In this document: in pieces, positions 1-8,160 of the stretch
Layout of the letters: each line of letters starts with the position of its first letter
Numbering within the stretch: the stretch's first letter is position 1
Assembly (NCBI GenBank): GCA_964350245.1
Contig: CAYGJC010000007.1
Span: 1-64,000 of the forward strand
DNA length: 64,000 nucleotides
Direction of reading: 5' to 3'
From: JAJACP01 sp964350245
GTDB taxonomy: Bacteria > Chlamydiota > Chlamydiia > Chlamydiales > JAAKFR01
Made by a program: the position numbers and the translations under genes
Notes under the pieces: generated by a model
Database searches by the model: none
The model's input: only the letters and a program-made list of their open reading frames with translations
Told to the model about the DNA's origin: nothing

Positions 1-31
1 AAAAGTGAGTAAATGATCAAGTATACTAGCT

Positions 32-1549
32 GTGGAAAATAAAAATTTAAGCGAAGCTCTTAAGCGGGTACATGCGCTTCTTGAGAAAAAGAGGGGGGGT
101 CATGTTTTTCATACAGCTGAGATCAGACGGGGAGATCGAGAGCAGTTAATCAAAGCAGGTTGGCTGCAAGAGATCATCAAGGGTTGGTATTTGTTTATTA
201 AGCCTGATCTTCGTCCGGGCGATTCATCGGGATGGTACGCCACATTTTGGGATTTTCTCTCAGTCTATCTGACTCACTATTACGAACAGAACTATTGTTT
301 ATCGGCTGAGCAGTCTCTGGATCTTCATCTGGGTGTGACAGTGGTTCCCAAACAGGTAATCGTGATGGCTCAAAAAGGACGTGGAGCGCCCTTAGAATTG
401 CCTTTTGATACATCCCTTTTGATTTACGCATCTGAAGACAATCTGCCAGAGTATCGACAACAAGTGCATGGACTTCAGATTATGTCCCTACCTTATGCAA
501 TCTGCAAGGTATCTCCGACTTATTTTCAACGACAACCACGTGAGGCGGAGATTGCTCTTCAGTCTATTAGAAGGAGCGATGAATTGCTTAGAGTCATTAT
601 CAGTCACAATTTTGTCCGTGCTGCTGGTCGTCTATTAGGTGCTTATCGTTTTCTTGGTATGCAGAAGATGGCTGAAGAGATACTCAATGGGTTAGCGGCT
701 GTTAACATCAGGGTGCAAGAAACAAATCCATTCACATTGGAAAAGCCCTTAATTCCAAATTTACGTAGCCCATCGCCCTCCGCAGCTCGTATTTTGGCAA
801 TGTGGCACCAATACCGCGGTGATGTTATTACACACTTCCCAAAGCCGGCCTCTAAACCTATTGACGTGGAGGGTTATTTTGAAACGATAGAAGAGCAGTA
901 TAATCTGGATGCTTACCATTCTCTGTCTATTGAAGGATATCGAGTCAGTCTCGATCTTATTGAAAAAGTAAGAAATGCGCAATGGAGCCCTGATGGGAAT
1001 GAGAAGGATAGAAAACAGCAAGATGCTCAAGCTGCAAGAGGGTATTATGAAGCTTTTCTTGTGGTGAAGCACTCCTTAGAAAAGATTTTCCAAGGAAGTA
1101 CCCCAGGAGAGGTTGCAGAGGCGGACTTACATGAGTGGTATCGTAAGCTATTTGCACCTTGCGTGGGGGCAGGGATTATCGATCCCTCAGAATTGTATGG
1201 ATACCGTCAAAATCAAGTCTATATACGAAACTCTCGTCATGTGCCCCTACCATCAAGTGCGTTAGTAGATGCTATGGAGATGTTTTTTCGCTGCTTAAGA
1301 GAGGAAGATCCTCCTGCTGTTCGAGCCGTTTTAGGACATTTTATCTTTGTTTATATCCATCCATATATGGATGGTAATGGGAGGGTTGGGCGATTTTTAA
1401 TGAATGTGATGTTAGCCTCTGGCGGATATCCATGGACTATCGTACATGTAGAATATGGGAAAGAGTATCTACAAGCTCTAGAATCTGCAAGTGTGGAGGA
1501 AAATATTGTACCTTTTGTCCAATTTTTAAAAGAATCTTTTCCGGGGTAG
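32..1549 (+). CDS. Fic family protein with AbiEi-like N-terminal winged-helix region
   Basis: Predicted Fic enzyme of 505 residues, likely transferring AMP (or another nucleotide moiety) to a hydroxyl of a target protein. The core motif HPYMDGNGRVGR lies at residues 443-454 and keeps the catalytic His, the Asp/Asn and the Arg of the family pattern HxFx(D/E)GNGRxxR, with Tyr in place of Phe. Upstream, SLSIEG at residues 297-302 fits the inhibitory-helix pattern (S/T)xxxE(G/N). This suggests a class II, self-inhibited Fic protein that needs no separate antitoxin. The first ~130 residues resemble the winged-helix region of AbiEi-type regulators (inferred by eye), so it may bind DNA. The start is GTG and no strong ribosome-binding site is visible. 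It converges with umuC. Whether it is a toxin, a regulator or a secreted effector cannot be told. Confidence 0.85.
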   Translation: MENKNLSEALKRVHALLEKKRGGHVFHTAEIRRGDREQLIKAGWLQEIIKGWYLFIKPDLRPGDSSGWYATFWDFLSVYLTHYYEQNYCLSAEQSLDLHLGVTVVPKQVIVMAQKGRGAPLELPFDTSLLIYASEDNLPEYRQQVHGLQIMSLPYAICKVSPTYFQRQPREAEIALQSIRRSDELLRVIISHNFVRAAGRLLGAYRFLGMQKMAEEILNGLAAVNIRVQETNPFTLEKPLIPNLRSPSPSAARILAMWHQYRGDVITHFPKPASKPIDVEGYFETIEEQYNLDAYHSLSIEGYRVSLDLIEKVRNAQWSPDGNEKDRKQQDAQAARGYYEAFLVVKHSLEKIFQGSTPGEVAEADLHEWYRKLFAPCVGAGIIDPSELYGYRQNQVYIRNSRHVPLPSSALVDAMEMFFRCLREEDPPAVRAVLGHFIFVYIHPYMDGNGRVGRFLMNVMLASGGYPWTIVHVEYGKEYLQALESASVEENIVPFVQFLKESFPG

Positions 1550-1597
1550 CCTCTGCTAAACACTGGATTACCTAGTGGACCAGTGCGTACTTATTCT

Positions 1598-2830
1598 TTA
1601 TATGGAAATGGTGAAAAGGTCGCGCCAGCAGGTGGTGAAGCTAGGAGAGCTTTGCCCCCTCTTTGTCTTCCAAGACTGCTGCGTGCCCTCAGCAGCAAAC
1701 TGCAAGACGCGATACCCAAATGTGTTGTTGGCATGGTCTAGCAACGTCATCGCAGCTTTTTGCTTGGCTACATCCACCGGATCGGCAAAAAGATCGCGTT
1801 GGTAACTCTGCTCGGGTGCTAGCCCACTGAGTAAAATCCCGCCCTTCTTATAGGCGTGGCCAGGACGGAAAATGGCGTTCAGTCCTCTCTGTGCGTACTC
1901 AAGTAAGATGGGGGTAAACTGGGTGGGTTCCGGCAGTACTAAATGTGCGTGATTGCTGTACTCCTTGCCCATGACAAATACCTGAAGCCGGCTGGCCACT
2001 CTTCCCTCTTCACGGAGTTTCTCGGCTCCACGAACGGTGTAGGTGGCAATTGCCTCGCTAAGCTCTGCTTTGCTGATAATGGGACGACCAAATGAGCGCG
2101 AGGTCATGATCGATTGCTTAGGGGAGGGGGCCTCATCGAGCGGCAAGCAGGAGATGCCCCGCAGCTCCCAAGCTGTACGCAATCCTATCACACTTAAATT
2201 TTTGCGTAGCCATTCATCTTTCTGATTACGTAGTTGAGCAGCTGTGTAGATGCCTCGCTTGGCCAAAAAATGGGTGAGCCGCCTGCCGATGCCCCAAATG
2301 TCAGAGACGGGCAGGGTATGGAGGCATTTGTCTATTTCGGTTTGGGTTGGATGAGAGAGGCCGCCCTGTTTTTTGGCTTGGCGCGTGGCTACTTTAGCGA
2401 GCGTTTTGGTGGCGGCAATTCCAATAGAGACGGGAATTCCGGTCCATTGCATGATGTTTTCACGCAACTGGCGGCAGTGGGCCAGAGGATCAGAAAGATC
2501 GCCTACATGTAAAAAAGCCTCATCTACGGAATAGATCTCTAACTCGGGATTGAAGCGGGCTAAGATGCGCATGACGCGGTTAGAAAAATCGCCATAAAGA
2601 GCGAAGTTGGAAGAGCGTGTGACCACATCATGCGTACGCATAAAGTCTGCCCACTGAAAATGGGGAGCTCCCATAGGAATACCAAGCGCTTTGGCTTCAT
2701 TGGAGCGCGCTATGATACAGCCGTCGTTGCTGGAGAGAATCACAAGTGGTCTGCCGTTTAATTGGGGATCAAAGACGCGCTCGCAGGAGGCGTAAAAATT
2801 ATTGCAGTCAACAAGCGCGATGGATGACAT
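1598..2830 (-). CDS. umuC: Y-family DNA polymerase V catalytic subunit UmuC
   Basis: Error-prone translesion polymerase subunit, 410 residues, close to the 422 of E. coli UmuC. The N-terminus reads ALVDCNNFYASCERVFDP and carries the first catalytic Asp. The palm motif SVDEAF carries the catalytic Asp-Glu pair, and NNDGCIIARS-like finger residues are present. The start is placed at the ATG at 2830, giving MSSIALVDC, because polymerase homology begins there; the reading frame stays open 13 codons further upstream. That start lies inside the 3' end of umuD (23-nt overlap), so the two are probably translated from one mRNA. Most pathogenic Chlamydia lack umuDC, so this is an accessory SOS function here. 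Confidence 0.93.
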   Translation of the reverse strand: MSSIALVDCNNFYASCERVFDPQLNGRPLVILSSNDGCIIARSNEAKALGIPMGAPHFQWADFMRTHDVVTRSSNFALYGDFSNRVMRILARFNPELEIYSVDEAFLHVGDLSDPLAHCRQLRENIMQWTGIPVSIGIAATKTLAKVATRQAKKQGGLSHPTQTEIDKCLHTLPVSDIWGIGRRLTHFLAKRGIYTAAQLRNQKDEWLRKNLSVIGLRTAWELRGISCLPLDEAPSPKQSIMTSRSFGRPIISKAELSEAIATYTVRGAEKLREEGRVASRLQVFVMGKEYSNHAHLVLPEPTQFTPILLEYAQRGLNAIFRPGHAYKKGGILLSGLAPEQSYQRDLFADPVDVAKQKAAMTLLDHANNTFGYRVLQFAAEGTQQSWKTKRGQSSPSFTTCWRDLFTISI

Positions 2831-3230
2831 AGGTGACAATCCCCCAGATTTGGAAATCAGACTCCTCACTCACTTCTAATGGCGCATAACGGGGATTTTC
2901 TGCAGCTAAATAGATTTTTTTGCCCTCTTTAATCAGACGTTTGACTGTAAACTCACCATTGAGCAGTGCAACCACGATCTTGCCGTGAGAGGAGGGTAGA
3001 GAGCGGTCCACAACCAAAATATCACCCGAGTGCATCCCTGCTCCTGTCATAGAGTCGCCTTCAATACGTACAAAAAAAGTCGCCTCGGGATGTGTGACCA
3101 AAAGCTCATGCAAGTCAAGTGAACGCTCTAAGTAATCGTCGGCAGGGGAAGGAAAACCGGCGGGTAGACCCGACTCAAAAAAAGGGAGCTTTGAGCCGGT
3201 AGAAATCTTGCCTAGCATTTTTATGCTCAT
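2808..3230 (-). CDS. umuD: UmuD-like S24 self-cleaving subunit of DNA polymerase V
   Basis: Protein of 140 residues of the LexA/UmuD S24 peptidase family. It lacks a DNA-binding domain, so it is UmuD rather than LexA. The cleavage site Ala24-Gly25, the nucleophile Ser60 (GDSMTGAG) and the general base Lys97 (GEFTVKRL) fall at the same numbers as the corresponding sites in E. coli UmuD (Cys24-Gly25, Ser60, Lys97). RecA-stimulated self-cleavage would give UmuD', which joins UmuC to make Pol V. It is the first gene of a umuDC operon. A promoter-like pair lies directly upstream, but I see no obvious LexA box. Confidence 0.93.
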   Translation of the reverse strand: MSIKMLGKISTGSKLPFFESGLPAGFPSPADDYLERSLDLHELLVTHPEATFFVRIEGDSMTGAGMHSGDILVVDRSLPSSHGKIVVALLNGEFTVKRLIKEGKKIYLAAENPRYAPLEVSEESDFQIWGIVTYVIHRAC

Positions 3231-3238
3231 AGAGTTGA

Positions 3239-3267
3239 AGCATATCAGCTAGACAAGAATAGTGCAA
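3239..3267 (-). promoter_or_regulatory. Probable sigma70-type promoter of umuDC
   Basis: On the minus strand TTGCAC (3267-3262) and TATGCT (3244-3239) are separated by 17 bp, a good match to -35/-10 elements. Transcription would start around 3232, only a couple of bases before the umuD ATG at 3230, so the message would be almost leaderless. No palindromic LexA-type operator overlaps it. Prediction by eye only. Confidence 0.4.
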
Positions 3268-3283
3268 ACAAGAGAAAAAGAGA

Positions 3284-3499
3284 CTACTTTTTTAGCTTCT
3301 CTTTAATGGCCTTAAACCAGTTGTCAAACTCGTCTTGGGCTTGATCTTTCGCATATTTATAGCGTTCTTGGAGAGCTGCGATGAGCTGATCTTTTTTTCC
3401 ATCAATATTTTTGATGTCGTCATCGGTTAACTGCCCCCATTTCTCTTTGACTTGACCTTTGAGCTCATTCCACTGCGCTTTAAAGTCATCGACATCCAT
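3284..3499 (-). CDS. CsbD family stress protein
   Basis: Small hydrophilic protein of 71 residues, rich in Lys, Asp and Gln. It carries the CsbD/YjbJ pattern: FKAQWNELKGQVKEKWGQLTDDD followed by an Asp-Gly-Lys stretch and a helical tail. The family is induced in general stress responses in many bacteria; its molecular function is unknown. It lies between umuD and a secreted hypothetical gene on the same strand, separated from each by short gaps. Confidence 0.85.
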   Translation of the reverse strand: MDVDDFKAQWNELKGQVKEKWGQLTDDDIKNIDGKKDQLIAALQERYKYAKDQAQDEFDNWFKAIKEKLKK

Positions 3500-3511
3500 A
3501 AAAACCTCAAA

Positions 3512-4003
3512 TTAAAATACCACTACGTATCCCACCACCGTATTGGCGGAGTTCTTTTTCCACCAATCTTTTTTCGCGCTTTCACAAGTTAAAGTGCGGC
3601 TTCTAGAAAGGCGCACCTCATAAGCTCCCCGCTCTTCAGGGGCTTGTAGTTCTGTAGTGAGGGTTCCACTATCATCCATTACACCAAAAGAGTGAAGAAT
3701 GCACTCTTGAGGTCCATGTCCGCTGAGTCCAATGACAAGGTGGTTCAGATGCATTGTTTTTAAATCGTCCGCGTCAATCTCATAATCCATAGAGCAGGAG
3801 AAGATTTCGTTGGGTTTCACATGCACAACACGGCCATCATTTTCAAATTTAAAGTGACTCACCTCGATGCCATCTAGATCCACTTTGTCTAAAATAAGAC
3901 CCGCATAGGGAAGGTCATTGAGGCTCGAATGGTCATCAGCATGAAGAGGGGCCATTTGGGTAAGGGCTAATAGTGCTAGGAAGAAATATGCATATTTTTT
4001 CAT
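3512..4003 (-). CDS. Secreted hypothetical protein
   Basis: Unrecognised protein of 163 residues. The chosen ATG at 4003 has a strong GGAGGT ribosome-binding site just upstream and begins a clear signal peptide (MKKYAYFFLALLALTQ, then MAPLHADD with a likely cut after Ala). The frame stays open a further 50 codons upstream, but that part has no such signal. The mature part is mixed alpha/beta-like with two Cys (one in FSCSMDYE, one in GPQECILHS) and a further one near the C-terminus (TCESAKKDWW). It is therefore probably periplasmic and perhaps disulfide-bonded. No family recognised. Confidence 0.7.
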   Translation of the reverse strand: MKKYAYFFLALLALTQMAPLHADDHSSLNDLPYAGLILDKVDLDGIEVSHFKFENDGRVVHVKPNEIFSCSMDYEIDADDLKTMHLNHLVIGLSGHGPQECILHSFGVMDDSGTLTTELQAPEERGAYEVRLSRSRTLTCESAKKDWWKKNSANTVVGYVVVF

Positions 4004-4129
4004 CAGATACCTCCGATCAATTGTGGTTAAACGGTTTCCATGACAACGCACACCCCTGATTTCTGTCAACCCGAGCGATTTTCGCGACCCTGCTTGCGTA
4101 TAATTGGTGCAAAAGTTAGAACGGGAGGC

Positions 4130-4552
4130 ATGAAGCTTTGGTCTAGTCGTCATACTTTTCAGAAAGTGGTTGCAGAGACAAATATTTTCGATGTCGCCAT
4201 TGGGTTAGCTGTAGCCGGTGTCTTTGTTAAGCTGGTTAATGCCTTTGTGACCTATATTCTCACGCCTCCAATTGGAGCTCTCATTAAGGGGAAGAGTTTA
4301 GCCAATTTTGAGCTCTCACTTAAGTTTTTGAACGGAGATGAAGCTGTTAGCTTTCGCTATGGGATGTTTTTGGATGCTTTTATAGAGTTTATACTGGTAG
4401 CAGCTGTTGTCTACTGGGCTGCTCGACTTCTTTTGAGAATCAAAAAAAGTGGGAGATCAAAACTAAAAGGAACAAAGGACTGTCACTATTGTTGCATGTC
4501 CATTCCAAAAAAAGCGCAAAAATGTCCATTTTGTCAGAGTAATATTTCTTAA
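4130..4552 (+). CDS. mscL: MscL-type large-conductance mechanosensitive channel with C-terminal zinc ribbon
   Basis: Protein of 140 residues. TM1 (about residues 18-45, FDVAIGLAVAGVFVKLVNAFVTYILTPPIG) carries the small-residue packing typical of MscL. TM2 lies at about 80-103. MscL opens under membrane tension and releases solutes during hypo-osmotic shock. The unusual part is the tail: Cys118-x2-Cys121 and Cys132-x2-Cys135 form a rubredoxin-like zinc ribbon where classical MscL has only a short helix bundle. The start is the ATG at 4130, preceded by GGGAGG. An AT-rich TATAAT at 4099-4104 may be its -10 element. Divergent from the secreted hypothetical gene. Confidence 0.85.
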   Translation: MKLWSSRHTFQKVVAETNIFDVAIGLAVAGVFVKLVNAFVTYILTPPIGALIKGKSLANFELSLKFLNGDEAVSFRYGMFLDAFIEFILVAAVVYWAARLLLRIKKSGRSKLKGTKDCHYCCMSIPKKAQKCPFCQSNIS

Positions 4553-4570
4553 TTCCCGTATAATGAAGCC

Positions 4571-5515
4571 ATGTGGTTAGGACTCTTTTTTGCGATGACA
4601 GCTTGTTTTCTTTGGGGTGCGATTTTTGTTGTTCCCGAATTTCTCAGCGACTTTACAGGAATTGAGATTGTATTGGGACGCTATTTTGCCTATGGAGGCC
4701 TTTCTGCTTTTCTCCTCTTTAGGAAGGGGCTACAGAGAGTGCGCATCATGACCCGTCAGGCCTGGGTTCTTGCTTTTGCGTTCGCTTTTTTCGCCAATGT
4801 TGTTTACTACCTGGGCATTATTGCGGGAGTGCGCTTTGCTTCGGGTCCCTTAACTGTCCTCATTATTGGTATGGCTCCTATTCTCATCGCTTTATACGGT
4901 AACTGGCATGCACGCGAGATTCCGTTTAAGCATCTGATTTTTCCTTGCATTTGGATACTAGTGGGATTGCTGCTCATCAATGTGGCAGAGGTTGATTGGA
5001 GCTTCTCTTCTTATTCGCTAAAACAGTATTTCTTGGGGCTGGGAGGTGTGGTGACAGCTGTGCTGGCTTGGAGCTGGTATGCGGTGCATAATGCGCGCTT
5101 TTTGAAAAGAAATCCGCATATCTCCTCTGCTGATTGGACGGCATTAATTGGAGTCTGTACCTTGTTCTGTGCCCTTCTCATGGGGATTTTCTTCGCTTTT
5201 GTGATTGAAAAGGATGTAGATTTGAGTAAATTCGCTCACTGGTCTACTGACCTCTTCCGCTTTATTGTGGGGGCATTGGTACTGGGCGTTGTCTGTTCAT
5301 GGCTAGGGTGTTGTTTATGGAATCGAGCTAGCGTCTATCTTCCCGTATCGCTGATAGGGCCCTTTTTGATTTTTGAATCGCTGTTTGGATTGCTTTTTGT
5401 CTATGGAGTCGAGCTGCGCCTCCCCTCTCTTTTTGAGATTATAGGGGTTGTTTCGATGCTAGGGGGCATTCTTTTGAGTGTGTATATCTTTCATAAACAA
5501 AAATTTGCGGGTTGA
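4571..5515 (+). CDS. EamA/DMT-superfamily permease
   Basis: Polytopic membrane protein of 314 residues with about ten hydrophobic segments arranged as two repeats, typical of EamA transporters. The family exports metabolites such as amino acids or nucleotide derivatives; in intracellular bacteria some members import host metabolites. The substrate cannot be read from the sequence. It starts 18 bases after mscL and overlaps the following ZIP transporter gene by 4 nt, so the three are probably co-transcribed. Confidence 0.85.
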   Translation: MWLGLFFAMTACFLWGAIFVVPEFLSDFTGIEIVLGRYFAYGGLSAFLLFRKGLQRVRIMTRQAWVLAFAFAFFANVVYYLGIIAGVRFASGPLTVLIIGMAPILIALYGNWHAREIPFKHLIFPCIWILVGLLLINVAEVDWSFSSYSLKQYFLGLGGVVTAVLAWSWYAVHNARFLKRNPHISSADWTALIGVCTLFCALLMGIFFAFVIEKDVDLSKFAHWSTDLFRFIVGALVLGVVCSWLGCCLWNRASVYLPVSLIGPFLIFESLFGLLFVYGVELRLPSLFEIIGVVSMLGGILLSVYIFHKQKFAG

Positions 5516-6219
5516 TTGTTTTGTCCACACTTTGGATTGTTCTCTACACTTTGATTCCGGCAGGGATAGCGGTGATTGGGGGACTGGTTGCGTCGATCTA
5601 TATACCTAAGCCCAAGTTGATCAGTACGCTCCAGCATTTTGTTGCAGGTGTTGTCATCGCCGCTGTTTCCATCGAGCTTCTGCCTAAAATCATCCATAAA
5701 AACTCATCTTGGACAGTTGTTTGTGGATTTGTTTTGGGTGCCGTCGTCATGCTGCTTCTGAATGTCGTCACCAAGCATTTATCTAAAGGAAAAGGCGCCT
5801 CAAAAGGACTGATCACTGGGGGTGCGCTTGATCTTCTGATTGACGGAATTTTAATTGGAGTCTCTTTTCTTGCCGGAAAAGAGAGTGGATTATTGATAGT
5901 GTTCTCATTGAGTTTATGCGCTTTTTTTCTCAATTTAACTGTCGCCTCGACGTTGCGGCAAAAAGGGGTGAGACCCAGGGAAGCGGGGCTTATGGTTTTT
6001 CTCATTGCTGCGATGCTTCCGCTCGGTGCATGGATAGGGGGGAGCGTGCTTGCTCATCTTCCGGAAAGCGTTTTGACCGAAACCATTGCCTTTGGAGTAG
6101 CAGCACTGCTCTACCTAGGTGTGGAAGAGCTGCTCTCAGAGGCTCATGAGAAGCGCGACACCATCTGGGTCTCAGCTTCTTTCTTTCTTGGTTTTTTGGC
6201 TATTCTGTTAATCGGTTAA
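5512..6219 (+). CDS. ZIP family divalent metal transporter
   Basis: Membrane protein of 235 residues with about eight hydrophobic segments. The second segment reads QHFVAGVVIAAVSIELLP and a central one DLLIDGILIGVSF. Both match the metal-binding helices of ZIP/ZupT permeases (His and Glu in HFxAGxxLAxxxxELLP, Asp in the second). A later segment reads YLGVEELLSEAHE and supplies further acidic and His ligands. Likely imports zinc or another divalent ion. The start is taken as TTG at 5512, overlapping the upstream stop codon; a second TTG nine bases downstream is equally possible. Confidence 0.75.
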   Translation: MIVLSTLWIVLYTLIPAGIAVIGGLVASIYIPKPKLISTLQHFVAGVVIAAVSIELLPKIIHKNSSWTVVCGFVLGAVVMLLLNVVTKHLSKGKGASKGLITGGALDLLIDGILIGVSFLAGKESGLLIVFSLSLCAFFLNLTVASTLRQKGVRPREAGLMVFLIAAMLPLGAWIGGSVLAHLPESVLTETIAFGVAALLYLGVEELLSEAHEKRDTIWVSASFFLGFLAILLIG

Positions 6220-6224
6220 AAAAA

Positions 6225-6254
6225 ATGACAAAAAAGTTACTCATCCACTATGCT
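6225..6254 (+). promoter_or_regulatory. Possible promoter of the tandem outer-membrane protein genes
   Basis: ATGACA (6225-6230) and TATGCT (6249-6254) are 18 bp apart. A start site near 6261 would leave only about 5 bases before the ATG at 6266, and no Shine-Dalgarno is visible, so translation may be near-leaderless. Prediction by eye. Confidence 0.35.
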
Positions 6255-6265
6255 GGGCTGTACAT

Positions 6266-7204
6266 ATGCGACGTTTTCTACTCATATTCCTTGTTCTCGG
6301 TATCGAAGTAAATTGTGGTGAGTTTTACAGCGATCTGGATGTTCTTTACTGGAAACCTGTTATTCCCTCCGTTTTAGCTGGCCGCAGAATTGGACCTAAT
6401 GGTGGGGGCGTGCGGCCACGTGAAAACTTACTCATTTCGGGTAGCAATGGTTGGGGAGTTCGACCCCGTATCGGTTACAAGACAGGCACCTATTTTGCAG
6501 ATCTTGCTTACCTCTATTATTGTTCTGGAAATAGCGAAAGTTTTAGTGCCAATCCTCCTTCAACAGTGATTCGGATGCCTGCAGGAACAGATGCTGATGA
6601 TCTATCTTTTCTACGTTCTAGGCTGAATTTTCGGTACCAAAATCTAGATGGGCGCTTAGGACATTATCTAATAAATCGAAAGTCACATGCTCTTTATGTT
6701 TATGCTAATGGACGCTGGGTAGATATCCTTTTTTCTAATCGAGATAGAGGTATTCGCTCAGATGCCCCGGTAGGAGCGGTGGATACCTACACCCAACAAA
6801 CACGTTTTCAAGGGGGTGGAGTGGGAGCCGGTTTTGGAGGAGAGTATCAGCTGTTCTCGCAATTCCGTTTGAATGGTTTATTAGGTGTCCTTGCTGTGAC
6901 CGGAAATATCGATCCAAAAGCAGAAATGTTGGCCAGCACGGGAGATTTTTCGATCAAAACGGATCAAAACCCAAATGCCTACATTCTTCCGGCGGTTGAG
7001 TTTCGTTTAGGAATTGATTATCAGCTTTGTCTATACGGACTGCTGGTGAATGCAGGGGTTGGCTATGAGCTCGATTACTACTTTAATGTGATACGGCATA
7101 ATATCGGAGGAACAGATAGAGATGCAACTGACGATGCCCCGCATCTTAAGTTTTATGGTGCTGGTTTTGGTGGCCCCTACCTGCGACTAGGAGTGAGCTA
7201 TTAA
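6266..7204 (+). CDS. Outer-membrane beta-barrel protein, copy 1 of a tandem trio
   Basis: Protein of 312 residues with a short signal peptide and a mature region of alternating aromatic and polar residues, ending in LRLGVSY, the C-terminal aromatic signature of Omp85/BAM substrates. It shares a clear backbone with the next two genes: LDVLYWKP near the N-terminus, VRPRENLL, WGVRPRIGY, ADLAYLYY, DTYTQQT, VGYELDYY and GFGGPYLRLG. By overall pattern it belongs with Lpg1974/MOMP-like porins seen in environmental chlamydiae, but is divergent from those at 24-29 kb. Probable role: porin or surface structural protein. Confidence 0.7.
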   Translation: MRRFLLIFLVLGIEVNCGEFYSDLDVLYWKPVIPSVLAGRRIGPNGGGVRPRENLLISGSNGWGVRPRIGYKTGTYFADLAYLYYCSGNSESFSANPPSTVIRMPAGTDADDLSFLRSRLNFRYQNLDGRLGHYLINRKSHALYVYANGRWVDILFSNRDRGIRSDAPVGAVDTYTQQTRFQGGGVGAGFGGEYQLFSQFRLNGLLGVLAVTGNIDPKAEMLASTGDFSIKTDQNPNAYILPAVEFRLGIDYQLCLYGLLVNAGVGYELDYYFNVIRHNIGGTDRDATDDAPHLKFYGAGFGGPYLRLGVSY

Positions 7205-7205
7205 C

Positions 7206-8159
7206 ATGAAAAATCGGATTTTAGTTCTCTCTTTTCTTTTCTTAAATCTAGCAGTCACAAGACAAAGCTTTTCCCATGAGTTTTATGGGGAAATAGAGGC
7301 TCTTTACTGGAAGCCGACGCACGCGCCGATTATTGTAGGACGAGAATTGACCAATTTAGGCTCGGGCTTTCGGCCCCGGGAAAATTTGTTAGTTACAAGT
7401 GCTGCGGACTGGGGCGTACGCACACGTATTGGCTACAAAAGATGTCGTTGTTTTGCGGATCTGGCCTACCTCTACTATGACTCTGGCAATCGTGCGCATT
7501 TTAATGCCACCGCTCCCGCAACCATTCGAATGGTTTCGGGATCCAACTCAGATGATATTTCTTCGCTTAGTGCGGAGTTAAATTGGCGCTACCAAAATGT
7601 AGATGTTCGTTTGGGTTATGACTTGATTCAACATGTGGGGCGCACACTCTATTTGTATGGGAATGCTCGCTGGGTAAACATAAACTTTTTCAATCAAGAT
7701 GTGGGAGTACGCTCGGATCCGCCGGTCGGAACGCTTGATACCTACACGCAACAAACTGACTTTGATGGGGTTGGCTTGGGTGCCGGTATTGGCGGATGGT
7801 TCCCACTCTTCAACAAGGTGCGTATAGGCGGATCTCTAGGTTTGATGTCCTTGATTGGCTGTCTAGATCCTAAAATTACTTTATTTGAAGCGGATACGGG
7901 AAATGCGCTTGTGAGCGTAAGTGAAAAGCATAAAACATATGTGATTCCCGCTTTTGAAGTACGTTTGGGGATGGATTATCAATTTTATCTGTGCGGAATT
8001 CGGGTGAGCACGGAGATAGGCTATGAGCTTGACTATTACTGCGACGTCATTCGGCATAATGTAGGGATTGATCGAGACGGATCGGATGATGTGCCCCACA
8101 TCGATTACTACAGTGCTGGTTTTGGAGGTCCTTACATCCGCCTGGGAGTGAACTACTAA
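7206..8159 (+). CDS. Outer-membrane beta-barrel protein, copy 2 of a tandem trio
   Basis: Protein of 317 residues, the closest paralogue of the preceding gene (same blocks LYWKP, FRPRENLL, RTRIGYK, ADLAYLYY, DTYTQQT, GYELDYY, GFGGPYIRLG). Signal peptide MKNRILVLSFLFLNLAV and C-terminal RLGVNY. It begins one base after the upstream stop; a GGAG-type ribosome-binding site lies within the last codons of the upstream gene, so translation is probably coupled. Slightly richer in cysteine (CRC and CG pairs), which would allow disulfide cross-linking. Confidence 0.7.
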   Translation: MKNRILVLSFLFLNLAVTRQSFSHEFYGEIEALYWKPTHAPIIVGRELTNLGSGFRPRENLLVTSAADWGVRTRIGYKRCRCFADLAYLYYDSGNRAHFNATAPATIRMVSGSNSDDISSLSAELNWRYQNVDVRLGYDLIQHVGRTLYLYGNARWVNINFFNQDVGVRSDPPVGTLDTYTQQTDFDGVGLGAGIGGWFPLFNKVRIGGSLGLMSLIGCLDPKITLFEADTGNALVSVSEKHKTYVIPAFEVRLGMDYQFYLCGIRVSTEIGYELDYYCDVIRHNVGIDRDGSDDVPHIDYYSAGFGGPYIRLGVNY

Positions 8160-8160
8160 C

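Noticed and set aside
1561..1585. CACTGG...CCAGTG inverted repeat between the Fic and umuC genes
   Set aside because: Short stem, long loop and no T tract; not a convincing terminator.
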